Program-made: the position numbers and the translations under genes
Assembly: GCA_030263535.1 (NCBI GenBank)
Contig: SZPB01000009.1
Coordinates: 1-44,155 of the forward strand
Length of the DNA stretch: 44,155 nt
DNA from: Cytophagia bacterium CHB2
Lineage (GTDB): Bacteria > Zhuqueibacterota > Zhuqueibacteria > Zhuqueibacterales > Zhuqueibacteraceae
Reading direction: 5' to 3'
Notes under the pieces: model-generated
What the model was told of the DNA's origin: nothing
What the model saw: the letters and a program-made list of their open reading frames with translations, nothing else
The model's database searches: none
Part shown: one piece after another, positions 19,001 to 26,848 of the stretch
How positions within the stretch are numbered: the stretch's first letter is position 1
Layout: each line of letters opens with the position of its first letter

Positions 19001-19263
19001 TCTTCCCCAGCAATGTCGCGGCCGTTGTCGGAAGCTGTTACCTCTTCGCGGCGCAACAGTAAATTCAATTGCGCGATCGCTGCGACGACCTCCCCTGTCG
19101 CTTCTTTGATTTTTTGACGCAATCCCTCCGAGCGGGCGCGCAGTTCGTCATCGCTGAAATCGCGCAACGTCGGATAAATGCGATTGATCTCTTCGACGAT
19201 CGGTAGAATGCGTTTGATGTCGCGTTCGTGCTTATTGCCAAACAGTTTTGCTATCAGATTCAT
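16066..19263 (-). CDS. secA: Protein translocase ATPase SecA
   Basis: 1065 residues, longer than the 900 of E. coli. Walker A MATGEGKT lies at about 175-182 (102-109 in E. coli) because some 65 residues, mostly charged helix (residues 57-122), are inserted before [10 protein letters not shown]. Other motifs: [36 protein letters not shown] and [11 protein letters not shown]. Between the last two is a Cys-bearing insert ([25 protein letters not shown]). The C-terminus is the zinc/SecB-binding [14 protein letters not shown]. It drives export through SecYEG. The inserts are like those in Bacteroidetes-type SecA. Confidence 0.97.
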   Translation of the reverse strand: MNLIAKLFGNKHERDIKRILPIVEEINRIYPTLRDFSDDELRARSEGLRQKIKEATGEVVAAIAQLNLLLRREEVTASDNGRDIAGEEAIETFDNMSMEQIRNRLAEAEEEERRAIKEMMDEILPEAFALVKEACRRLCGKRWKVVGQEIEWNMVPFDVQLIGAVVLHQGKIAEMATGEGKTLVATMPLYLNALAGKGAHLVTVNDYLAQRDCEWMGEIFKFLGLRPAFITNQMNPPQRQEAYRADITYGTNNEFGFDYLRDNMAIRPEDQVQRGHYFAIVDEVDSVLIDEARTPLIISGQVEHAGNDQYAAMKPRVERIVQAQNQLVTQLVNEAEKLLASGDKDQEYEAGIKLLRAERGAPKNKRFMKALQEAGTKKLIRHVESDFLRDKRMPEIDDELYFAIDEKHHTIDLTEKGREFLSPNEPEMFTLPDLGEKIHEINQDDELTVPQKEELKAKLQQEYADKSDRVHSISQLLRAYSLYERDVEYVVNEGKVLIVDEFTGRLMPGRRYSDGLHQAIEAKENVRVGEETQTLATITLQNYFRMYHKLAGMTGTAETEAMEFGDIYKLDVVVIPTNEKIRRIDHEDQIYKTRREKYNAVIEEITELHAKKRPVLVGTISVEVSETLSRMLKRKGVPHQVLNAKYHQQEAEIISRAGEPGAVTIATNMAGRGTDIKLGRGVVVHPNCALVQAKPNQEACPHLQEYKCYDNVPCGLHIIGTERHESRRIDRQLRGRAGRQGDPGSSRFYLSLEDDLMRLFGTDRIASVMDRLGVEDGEVITHRMVTRSIERAQKRVEGHNFSIRKHLLEYDDVMNQQREVVYDRRGNALRGENLRDEILAIISNYVSERVNLYASGDHPDEWDWESLQNAFQKAFLMVIPNELRSKPGVERSELQDELTRLATEVYERKEKQLTPKLMRQLERYAMLRAIDEKWREHLYEMDQMKEGIGLRAYGQKDPLIEYKGEGFRMFKEMLGQIDEQVLELVIKAQLAEPPPMRRRTPPQMTTVHQPSAGMGFTARSGGAMPAQAQPAGKPQPVVLDQKIGRNDPCPCGSGKKYKKCHGAEA

Positions 19264-19406
19264 GAAACTCGACTCGCTGATTCGTTTGTCCTAAATCAAA
19301 TCCACCATTCTTGGTGCAGGTTTAATCGTTGGCCGGGATTAACCCAACCCTTCGGTTTCAAATTTTATGACTGCTGCTACTTCTATTTTCGTTTTGCGAA
19401 AGCCCA

Positions 19407-19565
19407 TCATCGCGGCACGTCCCGCTTTGGCCCGTCGCTCAAGCCCCGGCCTTTCTTGCGAATCTGGCCGGCTTTGCGCAAATCGATCAGGGCGGCGTCG
19501 AGAATGCCGTTAACAAAACGCCCGCTTTTTTCCGTGCTGAATTTTTTGGCGATCTCAATCGCTGC
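19407..19565 (-). pseudogene. 3'-terminal fragment of nusB (partial duplicate)
   Basis: On the minus strand this stretch encodes [16 protein letters not shown] and on to [12 protein letters not shown], nearly the same as the C-terminal third of the complete NusB at 20458-20931. It lacks the rest of the gene and a start; an open frame runs into it from a TTG at 19634 inside the HNH gene. At DNA level 19436-19562 matches 20481-20607 with 9 differences in 127 bases by my count. The protein tail after the repeat differs ([10 protein letters not shown] against SEGGRKEK). It is most likely a leftover of a duplication or of insertion of the HNH cassette. Confidence 0.85.
19436..19562. repeat. Direct repeat, nusB-derived, copy at the far side of the HNH cassette
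   Basis: 127 bases in the same orientation as 20481-20607, about 93% identical by hand alignment. The two copies bracket the HNH endonuclease gene and its upstream partner. Confidence 0.85.
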
Positions 19566-19590
19566 ACGGATGATTCGCAACTCTGCAATT

Positions 19591-20007
19591 TCATTGCGGC
19601 TGCCAGCCGGCCCGGATCCAATTTTTTCTAACAATCAAAGCCAGGTCGTTATTCAATCGCAATGCCAACACGGTGGCGCGCCCAATGGCAGTTATGCCAA
19701 TGATCTCAACGCCATCCACACTCCAAGAGAAATGATCTTCCCAACGCTGTTGGCGTGGATTGAATAATGGGACTTGTTCGCCGGTTTGATAATCTATACC
19801 TTCCGTTTGCGTCCATTTATATTGATTGCAGAATTCACAAGCGAGACAGAGATTTCCTTCATCATCACTCCCGCCTTTCGCGACGGGCAAAATATGATCG
19901 ATCTGCAACTACCCGAACACATAACTCTGCGGGCTGTGATAATATTCACAACGATTGCCGGCCCGTTGCTGCACGTTTTGGCGGGTGCTTTCAGAAAGCT
20001 TAGTCAT
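19591..20007 (-). pseudogene. HNH endonuclease, interrupted by an in-frame stop
   Basis: Reading from ATG 20007 gives MTKLSESTRQNVQQRAGNRC, then EYYHSPQSYVFG, a TAG stop at 19909-19911, and continues in the same frame with QIDHILPVAKGGSDD, CLACEFCNQ and RWEDHFSW to TGA at 19591. The family (short McrA-like HNH proteins, about 135-150 residues) normally has CEYC in the first zinc knuckle; here the second Cys is Tyr. Downstream HNH residues (DHI, Asn-Cys-x-x-C) are kept. A shorter product from a TTG at 19908 would lack the first knuckle. The ATG overlaps the stop of the partner gene as ATGA. A degraded nuclease is likely. Confidence 0.85.
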
Positions 20008-20399
20008 GCCGGCGCGGGTTTTCGCAAACCTCGTTGCACCGCCTCAGATAAAGCTTCTGATTTGCGCAGTTGTTTTAGTTGATAAATTTGCATCAACGCC
20101 AACAACTCATAGCGTTCGTCCGCCGCCAACTCTTCCTGCTTTCCCCTGGCCTGCAATTCAGTGAGGCGCCGGTGTTGCGCCGGTTCCATTTTCATATCGG
20201 CCAAATGCAAAACGTCCGCATCGGTCAAGCTTGAAATCGGCGGATAATCGCCGTTTTCCGGCAAATGGCCCAATGCCGGCCACATCATTTCCAAAGCATC
20301 AGCCAATACCGTATTAACATCCCGGCGCGTCATTGACCCAAAGCGCTTTGCATGCTCGACCAAATTCTCCGGCAATGTAAGAGTCACTTCGATTGTCAT
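20004..20399 (-). CDS. Partner protein of short HNH endonuclease (antitoxin-like)
   Basis: 131 residues starting MTIEVTLTLPENLVEHAKRF. The N-terminus resembles ribbon-helix-helix-type or CopG-like antitoxins (short strand, then helix LVEHAKRFG and RRDVNTVLADALEMM); the rest is helical with a conserved-looking ERYELLALMQIYQLKQLRKS near the end. From memory this protein occurs directly before short HNH endonuclease genes in cyanobacteria and other bacteria, often with an ATGA overlap, as here (20004-20007). A regulatory or antitoxin role is inferred from that arrangement, not shown. It is intact although its partner is broken. Confidence 0.75.
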   Translation of the reverse strand: MTIEVTLTLPENLVEHAKRFGSMTRRDVNTVLADALEMMWPALGHLPENGDYPPISSLTDADVLHLADMKMEPAQHRRLTELQARGKQEELAADERYELLALMQIYQLKQLRKSEALSEAVQRGLRKPAPA

Positions 20400-20457
20400 G
20401 GTGCACCGCCTTATTAAAAAATAAAATTTTGTGTTGCATTCTTTGCGAGCTGCGCGG

Positions 20458-20931
20458 TTACTTCTCTTTTCGGCCGCCCTCGCTCAAGCCGCGCCCCTTC
20501 TTGCGAATCTGGCCGGCTTTACGCAAATCGATCAAAGCGGCATCGAGAATGCCGTTAACAAAACGCCCGCTCTTTTCCGTGCTGAATTTTTTGGCGATCT
20601 CGATCGCCTCGTCGATGGACACTTTGGGAGGGATGTCTTCGAAGTACAAAAACTCGCAGATCGCCATGCGCAGGATGAGTTTGTCCAAAATCGCGATACG
20701 GCTGAACTCCCAATTCACCGCTTTCTGTTTGATGAGATGGTCGTACTCTTCACGATGTGCGACGGTCTGGCGAAACAGATCTTCCGCAAATTTTAAAACC
20801 GGCGCAAGCTCTTCTTGGCTGAGAATCACATCCGCGACAATCGCGTCCGGCTCGTTTTCCGACAACTCGTGCGCATAACAAGCCTGCAACGCCAACTCTC
20901 GCGCCCGACGCCGATCACTCAAGGGTGACAT
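20458..20931 (-). CDS. nusB: Transcription antitermination factor NusB
   Basis: 157 residues with the all-helical NusB pattern: RRRARELALQACYAHEL at the start, WEFSRIAILDKLILRMAICEFLY in the middle, [21 protein letters not shown] and [12 protein letters not shown] near the end. With NusE it binds boxA RNA and supports rRNA antitermination. The gene is complete although its last third is duplicated at 19436-19562 beyond the HNH cassette. On the minus strand a TATAAT sits at 20980-20985, about 49 bases before the ATG, but no good -35 was found. It follows an acyl-CoA dehydrogenase gene after 110 bases. Confidence 0.95.
   Translation of the reverse strand: MSPLSDRRRARELALQACYAHELSENEPDAIVADVILSQEELAPVLKFAEDLFRQTVAHREEYDHLIKQKAVNWEFSRIAILDKLILRMAICEFLYFEDIPPKVSIDEAIEIAKKFSTEKSGRFVNGILDAALIDLRKAGQIRKKGRGLSEGGRKEK
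20481..20607. repeat. Direct repeat inside intact nusB 3' end
   Basis: This is the copy of the 127-base repeat that belongs to the complete nusB gene; see 19436-19562 for the other copy. Differences are scattered single bases, mostly transitions. Confidence 0.85.
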
Positions 20932-21041
20932 ATGTATGACAAAGAATAAAGTTACAGATCAAACGATCCCTAAAGCACAATTATAATTCGAACGCTCGAA
21001 AACCGGTCTAATATAATGAAGTCTCGCTTTAGAGCAAACTT

Positions 21042-22181
21042 TTATTTCAATAAACTGCGCGCAATGACAAGCTTCTGAATTTCCGAAGTGCCTTCGTAAA
21101 TTTCCGTAATTCGGGCATCGCGCATGATGCGTTCCACGGGATAATCCTTCAAATAGCCGGCGCCGCCGTAGATCTGCACCGCTTTCACGGCACAATCCAC
21201 CGCAACTTGTGAGGCATACAATTTGGCCTGCGCTGCCGCCGTCGCATAATCCCGGCCTTCATCTTTTGTCGCAGCCGCGCGATACACCAGCAAACGCGCC
21301 GCGTCGATGTGCGTCGCCATATCCGCAAGCATGAATTGAATCGCTTGAAACTCGGCGATCGGTTTGTCAAATTGCACGCGCTCTTTGGCGTATTTTAGCG
21401 CAGCATCAAGCGCGCTCTGCGCAATGCCCAGCGCCTGTGCGGCAATACCGATCCGGCCGCAATCCAAAATCTTCATGGCGATATTAAACCCTTTGCGTTC
21501 CTGCCCCAGCAAATTTTCCGCCGGCACTTTGACATCGTCAAAATTCAACATTGCGGTATCGCTGCTGCGAATGCCGAGTTTCTTTTCTTTTTTGCCAACA
21601 GAAAAGCCCGGACTGTTCTTCTCGACAAGGAATGCGCAAACCCCTCTATGCCCGGCGGCTTTATCAATGGTGGCAAACACGATGAAACGATCGGCATTCA
21701 CGCCGTTGGTGATGAAATTTTTTGTCCCATTGATCACATACGAATCGCCTTCACGCCGCACTGTGGTTTGCATGTTGCTGGCATCGCTCCCGGAACCCGG
21801 TTCCGAAAGACAATACGCGCCGAGCAATTCGCCTTGGGCCAGTGGAATCAAATGTGTTTGCTTTAAATAATCCGATCCGAATAATTCCAGGCCATAACAG
21901 ACCAGGGAGTTATTGACAGAAACGATAGCCCCCGTGGAGGCGTCGACGCGCGAGAGTTCTTCAATCACGATGGCATATGACACCATATCCGCGCCCTGCC
22001 CGCCGTATTCGACTGGAGTGTTGATGCCGAGATAGCCGAGACGCCCCAATTCTTTCACCTGGCGGTGTGGAAATTTTTCCTGGGCGTCGCGCTCGGCGGC
22101 GTCCGGGGCCAGTTCGTTTTCGGCAAAACGGCGAATCTCCTCGCGAATATGCTTTTGTTCGTCGGTCAAATTGAAATCCAT
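21042..22181 (-). CDS. Acyl-CoA dehydrogenase (short-chain type)
   Basis: 379 residues, standard length. FAD/substrate motifs are clear: AYCLSEPGSGSDASNMQT (signature 1), YVINGTKNFITNGV, QIYGGAGYLKDYPVER and the catalytic Glu about 363 in EIYEGTSEIQ. The position of that Glu fits the short/medium-chain (butyryl-CoA-like) group. It oxidises acyl-CoA to trans-2-enoyl-CoA, passing electrons to an electron-transfer flavoprotein that is not in this window. It follows the 3-hydroxyacyl-CoA dehydrogenase gene on the same strand after about 110 bases and shares its pathway. Confidence 0.95.
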   Translation of the reverse strand: MDFNLTDEQKHIREEIRRFAENELAPDAAERDAQEKFPHRQVKELGRLGYLGINTPVEYGGQGADMVSYAIVIEELSRVDASTGAIVSVNNSLVCYGLELFGSDYLKQTHLIPLAQGELLGAYCLSEPGSGSDASNMQTTVRREGDSYVINGTKNFITNGVNADRFIVFATIDKAAGHRGVCAFLVEKNSPGFSVGKKEKKLGIRSSDTAMLNFDDVKVPAENLLGQERKGFNIAMKILDCGRIGIAAQALGIAQSALDAALKYAKERVQFDKPIAEFQAIQFMLADMATHIDAARLLVYRAAATKDEGRDYATAAAQAKLYASQVAVDCAVKAVQIYGGAGYLKDYPVERIMRDARITEIYEGTSEIQKLVIARSLLK

Positions 22182-22292
22182 GTCTCCACTCTCTCTTTCA
22201 TTTCAAAATTTACCGCCCGGGCGATCAGCTAAACAACTTGTGCACGTCAAAGAATTGTCGGGGCATTCAATGCAAATCGCGGGGCGGTGATA

Positions 22293-23141
22293 CTATTTGG
22301 CATACTCATAAAAACCTTTGCCTGCCTTGCGCCCGAGATGCCCGGCAGCCACCATTTTGCGCAGCAACGGGCACGGGCGATATTTATCGTCGCCGATTTG
22401 CGTGTGCAAAACGTTCATGATGTGCAGACAGACGTCCAGGCCGATAAAATCCGCCAGCGTCAGCGGGCCCATGGGATGATTCATGCCGAGCTGCATCACG
22501 CGATCAATGGCTTTAGGCTCGGCGACGCCCTCCATCACGCAATAAATCGCTTCGTTGATCATCGGCATGAGCACGCGATTGGAAACGAATCCGGGATAAT
22601 CATTCACCGCCACCGCGATTTTGCCGAGCTTCTCAGCCAATTGCATGATGCTCGCAAACGTCTCGTCGCTTGTCGCCAAACCGCGAATCACTTCTACCAA
22701 CTTCATCACTGGCACGGGATTGAAAAAGTGCATGCCGATAACTTTTTCCGGTCGCTGCGTCGCGGCCGCCAGCTCCGTGATTGAAATGGAAGACGTGTTG
22801 CTCGCCAAAATGGTTTTAGGCGGGCAGAGCGTATCGATCTCCGCAAAGATTTTCTTTTTCAGGCCGGCATCCTCCGTTGCCGCTTCGACGACAAGTTCGC
22901 AGGTATTCAGGCTTTGCAAATCGGTGGAAGCGGCGATGCGAGCAAGAATCCCGGCCATGTCGTCATTGGTAATCTCCCCTTTCTTGATTTGCCGCGCAAG
23001 ATTGTTTTTAATGGCAGCCAGCGCGCGATCAAGGAACTCCTGCTTGATATCCACCAACGTAACCGCGCAGCCGGATTGCGCAAACACATGAGCAATGCCG
23101 TTGCCCATGGTGCCGCCGCCAATGACGCCGATGCTTTGCAT
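22293..23141 (-). CDS. 3-hydroxyacyl-CoA (3-hydroxybutyryl-CoA) dehydrogenase
   Basis: The ATG at 23141 ([20 protein letters not shown]) is preferred; the sequence GAGGTGAGG lies before it, and a GTG at 23156 would add only five residues. This gives 282 residues, the size of the stand-alone Hbd/PaaH type. The Rossmann motif GGGTMG, the catalytic region NTSSIS and [17 protein letters not shown], and the C-terminal domain ([29 protein letters not shown]) are complete. It converts 3-hydroxyacyl-CoA to 3-ketoacyl-CoA with NAD+ in the cytoplasm. A HEPN gene ends 13 bases upstream of this start, placing it between this gene and the thiolase. Confidence 0.95.
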   Translation of the reverse strand: MQSIGVIGGGTMGNGIAHVFAQSGCAVTLVDIKQEFLDRALAAIKNNLARQIKKGEITNDDMAGILARIAASTDLQSLNTCELVVEAATEDAGLKKKIFAEIDTLCPPKTILASNTSSISITELAAATQRPEKVIGMHFFNPVPVMKLVEVIRGLATSDETFASIMQLAEKLGKIAVAVNDYPGFVSNRVLMPMINEAIYCVMEGVAEPKAIDRVMQLGMNHPMGPLTLADFIGLDVCLHIMNVLHTQIGDDKYRPCPLLRKMVAAGHLGRKAGKGFYEYAK

Positions 23142-23152
23142 GCGCTTTCGCC

Positions 23153-23617
23153 TCACCTCTTTGGAGTCTTCAGCTTATTTTCGTATGTGTGAATGCCCTC
23201 GCGGATACGACGGCACAGGTCTTGTGATTTTTCGCAATCAGCAATCATTGTGATCGCCTGGCCTGCCGATGCCACCAACAGCGCCGCTGTTGCTTGCGAA
23301 TGAAACTCCTGGGAATGCAAATCATAATCCGCGACACGGCGACGATCGTAAAGGCGATGCAATATCCGGTAAAGCTGCTGGCCTTCGATCACGCCTGAAT
23401 TATTGATACGACCTTGCAACTGACCATGCGCTTGTGGGCCAATCGACGCCTCAAATCCCAAACCGGACAGAAAGGCGACACAACGATGAAAGACCGCGTA
23501 ATAAGCACGATTGGTCGCAGTGCGATAAGCCGCTTCAGAGGGCGCTTTGAGCAATTGCTGAGCAATTTGCAAAAAGTCGTCGCCGCGCATTCTCAAAATC
23601 CCCCGGCTACGAGACAA
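23153..23617 (-). CDS. HEPN domain protein
   Basis: 154 residues, all helical. The HEPN signature is visible: [20 protein letters not shown], with the R-x6-H motif (RAYYAVFH) that forms the RNase site in active HEPN proteins. The second conserved region, [13 protein letters not shown], is also typical. HEPN proteins usually act as ribonuclease toxins with a nucleotidyltransferase antitoxin; here the partner overlapping by 25 bases upstream is a different, unrecognised protein. The gene lies between thiolase and 3-hydroxyacyl-CoA dehydrogenase, which is unrelated in function, so it looks inserted. Activity is untested. Confidence 0.88.
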   Translation of the reverse strand: MSRSRGILRMRGDDFLQIAQQLLKAPSEAAYRTATNRAYYAVFHRCVAFLSGLGFEASIGPQAHGQLQGRINNSGVIEGQQLYRILHRLYDRRRVADYDLHSQEFHSQATAALLVASAGQAITMIADCEKSQDLCRRIREGIHTYENKLKTPKR

Positions 23618-24054
23618 ATCATCGCGCCTTTTTCAATGGGAACTTGTTTGATCATTTCTCTGTCGAATTGATTCGTCTGAGCCAGCACTTCCTCGACGGT
23701 TCCAGAAACGGCGGCTTCAATCGTGATCCAACTGTTGTTTTCCAGCTCCGGATCAATGACGTATACAAACTCGATTTTCTTCACTGCGGCAAAACAATCG
23801 TACACCAATCGAACGGCTGTTTCCAAGTGTGGGAGCAAATCATTGACGACAGCGAACTGCCAAACTTCCCTGGAAACTTGATAACCGCCAATTTGACGAG
23901 CCGGAAGCGCGGATTTTTTTTCAGCCGGAGGCTGCCGCTGAACATGATAGGCAGCCATCGGCTCTGCCACTTGGTTTGCTGGAGGCGTCGTTTCCCGTTG
24001 ATAAGAAACGGGTTCATCTTCTGGCGGCTGCGGTTTTGGTCGCTGCATGTTCAT
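23593..24054 (-). CDS. Unrecognised partner of the HEPN protein
   Basis: The frame is open from 24183 but the ATG at 24054 is preferred because it forms an ATGA overlap with the thiolase stop; this gives 153 residues. The first 60 residues are Pro/Gln-rich and probably disordered (MNMQRPKPQPPEDEPVSYQR). The rest looks like an alpha/beta domain (LPHLETAVRLVYDCFAAVKK, IEFVYVIDPELENN, SWITIEAAVSGTVEEVL). It lacks the GSx10DxD motif of MNT antitoxins that usually accompany HEPN. It overlaps the HEPN gene by 25 bases, so the two are co-translated. A role as cognate antitoxin or regulator is inferred from position only. Confidence 0.7.
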   Translation of the reverse strand: MNMQRPKPQPPEDEPVSYQRETTPPANQVAEPMAAYHVQRQPPAEKKSALPARQIGGYQVSREVWQFAVVNDLLPHLETAVRLVYDCFAAVKKIEFVYVIDPELENNSWITIEAAVSGTVEEVLAQTNQFDREMIKQVPIEKGAMICLVAGGF

Positions 24055-25256
24055 ATCCTCGAGTAGCCCGCATTTTCCACAATCACCGTCGAGGCTTCGC
24101 CGCCGCCGATGCAAATCGCCGCCATGCCGTATTTCTTTTTGTATTCTTGCAGCACATGAATCAAGGTGACGAGAATGCGGCACCCGCTCGCGCCAATGGG
24201 ATGACCCAGCGCCACGGCGCCGCCGTGCACATTCAGTTTTTCCAGGGGAATGCCGAGTTGCTGCTGCGCCGCGAGCGCAACCACGGCAAAGGCTTCGTTG
24301 ATTTCAAAAATATCGATTTTATCCAATGAAAATGCCGATTTCTTGAGAATCTTGTCAATCGCATCGATCGGAGCCATCGTAAACCACTCCGGCTTTTTCG
24401 CAGCAGAAGCTTGACCGACGAGTTTTGCCTGCGCCTTGACGCCCAACTTCTCGGCAATCTCTCTGGCCATCACCACCACCGCGGCAGCGCCATCATTTAT
24501 TTTGGAGGCATTCGCAGCGGTGATTGTACCTTCTTTGTCAAATGCCGGACGCAACGCCGCCATTTTTTCGAAGTTGGCCTTCTTTGGTTCTTCATCATCG
24601 GCAATCAAAATGGGATCGCCTTTTTTCTGCGGCAGGGGTACGCCCACGATTTCTTTTTGGAATAAACCGTTTGCCTGCGCCGCTTGCGCGCGTTTGTAGC
24701 TCGTTATCGCGAATTCATCTTGCCTGCCGCGCGGGATGTTGCATTCGGCTGCGCACAGTTCTGCCGCATTGCCCATGTGAAAATCGTTGTAGACATCCCA
24801 TAAACCGTCTTTGATCATGCTGTCAACCAGCTCGCCGTGGCCGAGGCGATAGCCGTCGCGCGCTTTGCTCAACAGATATGGTGAATTGGACATGCTTTCC
24901 ATACCGCCGGCCACGACAATATCGGCATCGCCAGCCATGATGGCTTGCGCCGCGAGCATCACCGCTTTCAAACCGGAGCCGCAGACTTTGTTGATCGTCA
25001 TGCACGTCACCTCGACCGGCAAGCCTGCTTTGATTGCCGCTTGCCGCGCCGGGGCCTGTCCCACGCCGGCTGGCAGCACGCAGCCCATGATGACTTCATC
25101 AACATTCTTGGGATCGAGTCCGGCTCGCCGCACCGCTTCTTTCACCACCAGCGCGCCCAATTCAGTGGCAGAGAACGGCGCCAATGCGCCTTGAAACGCG
25201 CCTATCGGCGTGCGGCATGCACCGGCGATAATGACTTCACGAAACGGCGTTGGCAT
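24051..25256 (-). CDS. Acetyl-CoA C-acyltransferase (thiolase)
   Basis: 401 residues. Active-site Cys about 92 (NKVCGSGLKAV), GGMESMSNSPYLL, the His loop NVHGGAVALGHPIGASG and the second Cys in ICIGGGEAS are all present. It cleaves 3-ketoacyl-CoA with CoA in beta-oxidation or condenses two acetyl-CoA in the reverse direction. Its start has AAGGAG nine bases upstream. It is followed by an ATGA overlap to an unrelated accessory gene pair. Together with the neighbouring dehydrogenases and hydratase it makes a near-complete beta-oxidation set. Confidence 0.96.
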   Translation of the reverse strand: MPTPFREVIIAGACRTPIGAFQGALAPFSATELGALVVKEAVRRAGLDPKNVDEVIMGCVLPAGVGQAPARQAAIKAGLPVEVTCMTINKVCGSGLKAVMLAAQAIMAGDADIVVAGGMESMSNSPYLLSKARDGYRLGHGELVDSMIKDGLWDVYNDFHMGNAAELCAAECNIPRGRQDEFAITSYKRAQAAQANGLFQKEIVGVPLPQKKGDPILIADDEEPKKANFEKMAALRPAFDKEGTITAANASKINDGAAAVVVMAREIAEKLGVKAQAKLVGQASAAKKPEWFTMAPIDAIDKILKKSAFSLDKIDIFEINEAFAVVALAAQQQLGIPLEKLNVHGGAVALGHPIGASGCRILVTLIHVLQEYKKKYGMAAICIGGGEASTVIVENAGYSRI

Positions 25257-25324
25257 GAGGAATTCTCCTTTCCAAAAAACTATGCAACAGCATTTTGTGC
25301 AATGATAACTTGTTAAGCCTCAAA

Positions 25325-25380
25325 CAAGCGACAAACAACCAGGAACAAGCAACCAGCAACGAGCAACAAGCAACCAGCAT
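25325..25380. repeat. Heptanucleotide tandem repeat, eight units (GTTGCTN family)
   Basis: On the plus strand eight 7-base units run without gaps: CAAGCGA, CAAACAA, CCAGGAA, CAAGCAA, CCAGCAA, CGAGCAA, CAAGCAA, CCAGCAT. The array ends exactly at the stop codon of the metallo-hydrolase. The reverse complement unit is (G)TTGCT(N). The same unit occurs at 31054-31088. Confidence 0.85.
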
Positions 25381-26225
25381 CAAGAGTCAATATTCACCGG
25401 CTCAATCTTCCAATTCCCCTCTACCCGCTGCAAATATCCCGCTTTGATGCGCGCGCCGTGCTCGAAAATCAACAACCATTGTTCTTCGAATGCTTGCTGT
25501 AACACTCTTGGTTTAACCTGCATCGTCTGCGCCGGGAACACATCATATCCCATCACATAGACGGTTCTGAGATGAGAAACCGTCGGCACCAAATCCGCCA
25601 GGAAACAAATCGTGCGACCGGCGGTTTTGATTTTGATGATGGCATGATCCTGCGTATGCCCGCCAGTGACAATGCTTTCGATTCCGGGCATAACTTCCCC
25701 CGTGCCTTCCAAAAATCTTAAAACGCCGTGCTGATGCAGCGGCACAAAATTCTCCTGCAGATAACTCGCACGGCTGCGCGGGTCGGGGTGCAGGCCGTAT
25801 TCGTAGTTGCCGCGCTGGCAGAAATATTGGGCATGCTGAAACGTCGGCTCCAACTCTCCGTCTGCATTGCGGCGCGTGCTCCAGCCGATGTGGTCGAAGT
25901 GCAGATGTGAAAGAATGACGTGGGTGATTTCTTCGGGCTGGAGGCCATGCCGGGCAAGCTCATCCAACATGGTATGCTCGCGCTGCACCGCATAGATGCC
26001 GGCAAATTTCCGGTCAAATTTATCGCCGATACCGCAATCAATGAGAATTTTCTCTTCGCCGCGGAGAACGAGCAGCGAATTCAATCCCAGCAGAATGCGG
26101 TTCTTCTCATCCGGTGGATCGTGACGCTCCCACAGCACACGCGGCACCACACCGAACATCGCGCCGCCGTCGAGGCGAAACGTGCCGTCGGAGAGCAGGA
26201 AGATGTCAACGTCGCCGAATTTCAT
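25380..26225 (-). CDS. Metallo-beta-lactamase-fold hydrolase
   Basis: 281 residues. The zinc-binding signature HLHFDHIGW and the second His in TGGHTQDH, with the preceding VILSHLH, define the fold. The sequence type (LLSDGTFRLDGGAMFG at the start, GYDVFPAQTM, YVMGYDVFP) is like the YtnP/AttM-related hydrolases. Substrate unknown; a thioesterase- or lactonase-like role beside acyl-CoA genes is plausible. Its ATG forms an ATGA overlap with the upstream Toprim-like gene, so it is translated together with the ATPase module although it may belong to the acyl-CoA operon. An eight-unit 7-base repeat begins at its stop codon. Confidence 0.88.
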   Translation of the reverse strand: MKFGDVDIFLLSDGTFRLDGGAMFGVVPRVLWERHDPPDEKNRILLGLNSLLVLRGEEKILIDCGIGDKFDRKFAGIYAVQREHTMLDELARHGLQPEEITHVILSHLHFDHIGWSTRRNADGELEPTFQHAQYFCQRGNYEYGLHPDPRSRASYLQENFVPLHQHGVLRFLEGTGEVMPGIESIVTGGHTQDHAIIKIKTAGRTICFLADLVPTVSHLRTVYVMGYDVFPAQTMQVKPRVLQQAFEEQWLLIFEHGARIKAGYLQRVEGNWKIEPVNIDS

Positions 26226-26848
26226 TTGGACTGTTCAATCAAAGACATTGGGGGGCGTCCGAACCATTTCACCAAAGCAGATTTAAAATCAGAGAAGCTT
26301 CTGTCTCTGCAATTTTTCAAAGTGACTGTAGATGCCAAATTTGCATATATAGCCGCGGAGCGGCGCAGATGTGATTTTTTAAGAGCATCTTCCATGGCTG
26401 CCTTTGGATCTTTCGGTTTCAAATTTTCATCTCGTTCATAGTGCGAGAGTATTTCCTTGAGCTGCTTTTCCGACAATCCCAAAGATCTCGAAACATTGGG
26501 AGAGTCAGCCCAAACCCAGATTTCCAACTCTGGGTCTAAAACCACGACTTGATTTCTTTCATTCCAGCCTGCTTGATCAAGGCGCTCTTTTACAATCTGC
26601 TGGATTTGTCGTGCTGATTCTTTTGAGCCACATCCATCACGATCAAACATTACCAGGGCAAAACGATAAAGCCGCTGGAATGGCCGCAAGAAATCTTGGC
26701 ATTTGCCAAAAACGCCAGCATCTCTTTCTGGATGAACAAAAATTTCAAATGAGGGCGTTAGTATACCGAGAGCTGGTTCACGCATTAACAATTTTTCAGT
26801 CGCGGCTCGCATCTGACTGTCTGCAGCCAGAATAATCAAATCCTTCAT
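26222..26848 (-). CDS. Toprim/DUF4276-like partner of an AAA ATPase
   Basis: 208 residues, not assigned to a named family with certainty. Features: an N-terminal strand then helix (LIILAADSQMRAATEKLL), an acidic motif after a hydrophobic strand (ALVMFDRDGCGS, Asp69/Asp71), and a conserved-looking VVLDPELEIWVWAD (Glu107, Glu109). This order of acidic strand ends resembles degenerate Toprim-like proteins such as DUF4276/DUF4435. The gene overlaps the upstream ATPase gene by four bases (ATGA) and the downstream metallo-hydrolase by four. Low G+C, like the ATPase. Pairs of this kind, for example PARIS, act in phage defence; that function is inferred here. Confidence 0.7.
   Translation of the reverse strand: MKDLIILAADSQMRAATEKLLMREPALGILTPSFEIFVHPERDAGVFGKCQDFLRPFQRLYRFALVMFDRDGCGSKESARQIQQIVKERLDQAGWNERNQVVVLDPELEIWVWADSPNVSRSLGLSEKQLKEILSHYERDENLKPKDPKAAMEDALKKSHLRRSAAIYANLASTVTLKNCRDRSFSDFKSALVKWFGRPPMSLIEQSK

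Noticed and set aside
16081-19117. Long plus-strand open frames opposite secA (up to 383 codons)
   Set aside because: They lie wholly within secA on the other strand, have no recognisable domain, and follow from the codon bias of the gene opposite.
20980-20985. TATAAT on the minus strand as the nusB promoter
   Set aside because: No acceptable -35 lies 16-18 bases upstream; a lone -10 match in an AT-rich gap is not enough.
25325-25380. The tandem repeat as a CRISPR array
   Set aside because: Units are seven bases with no spacers, and no cas gene is in the window.
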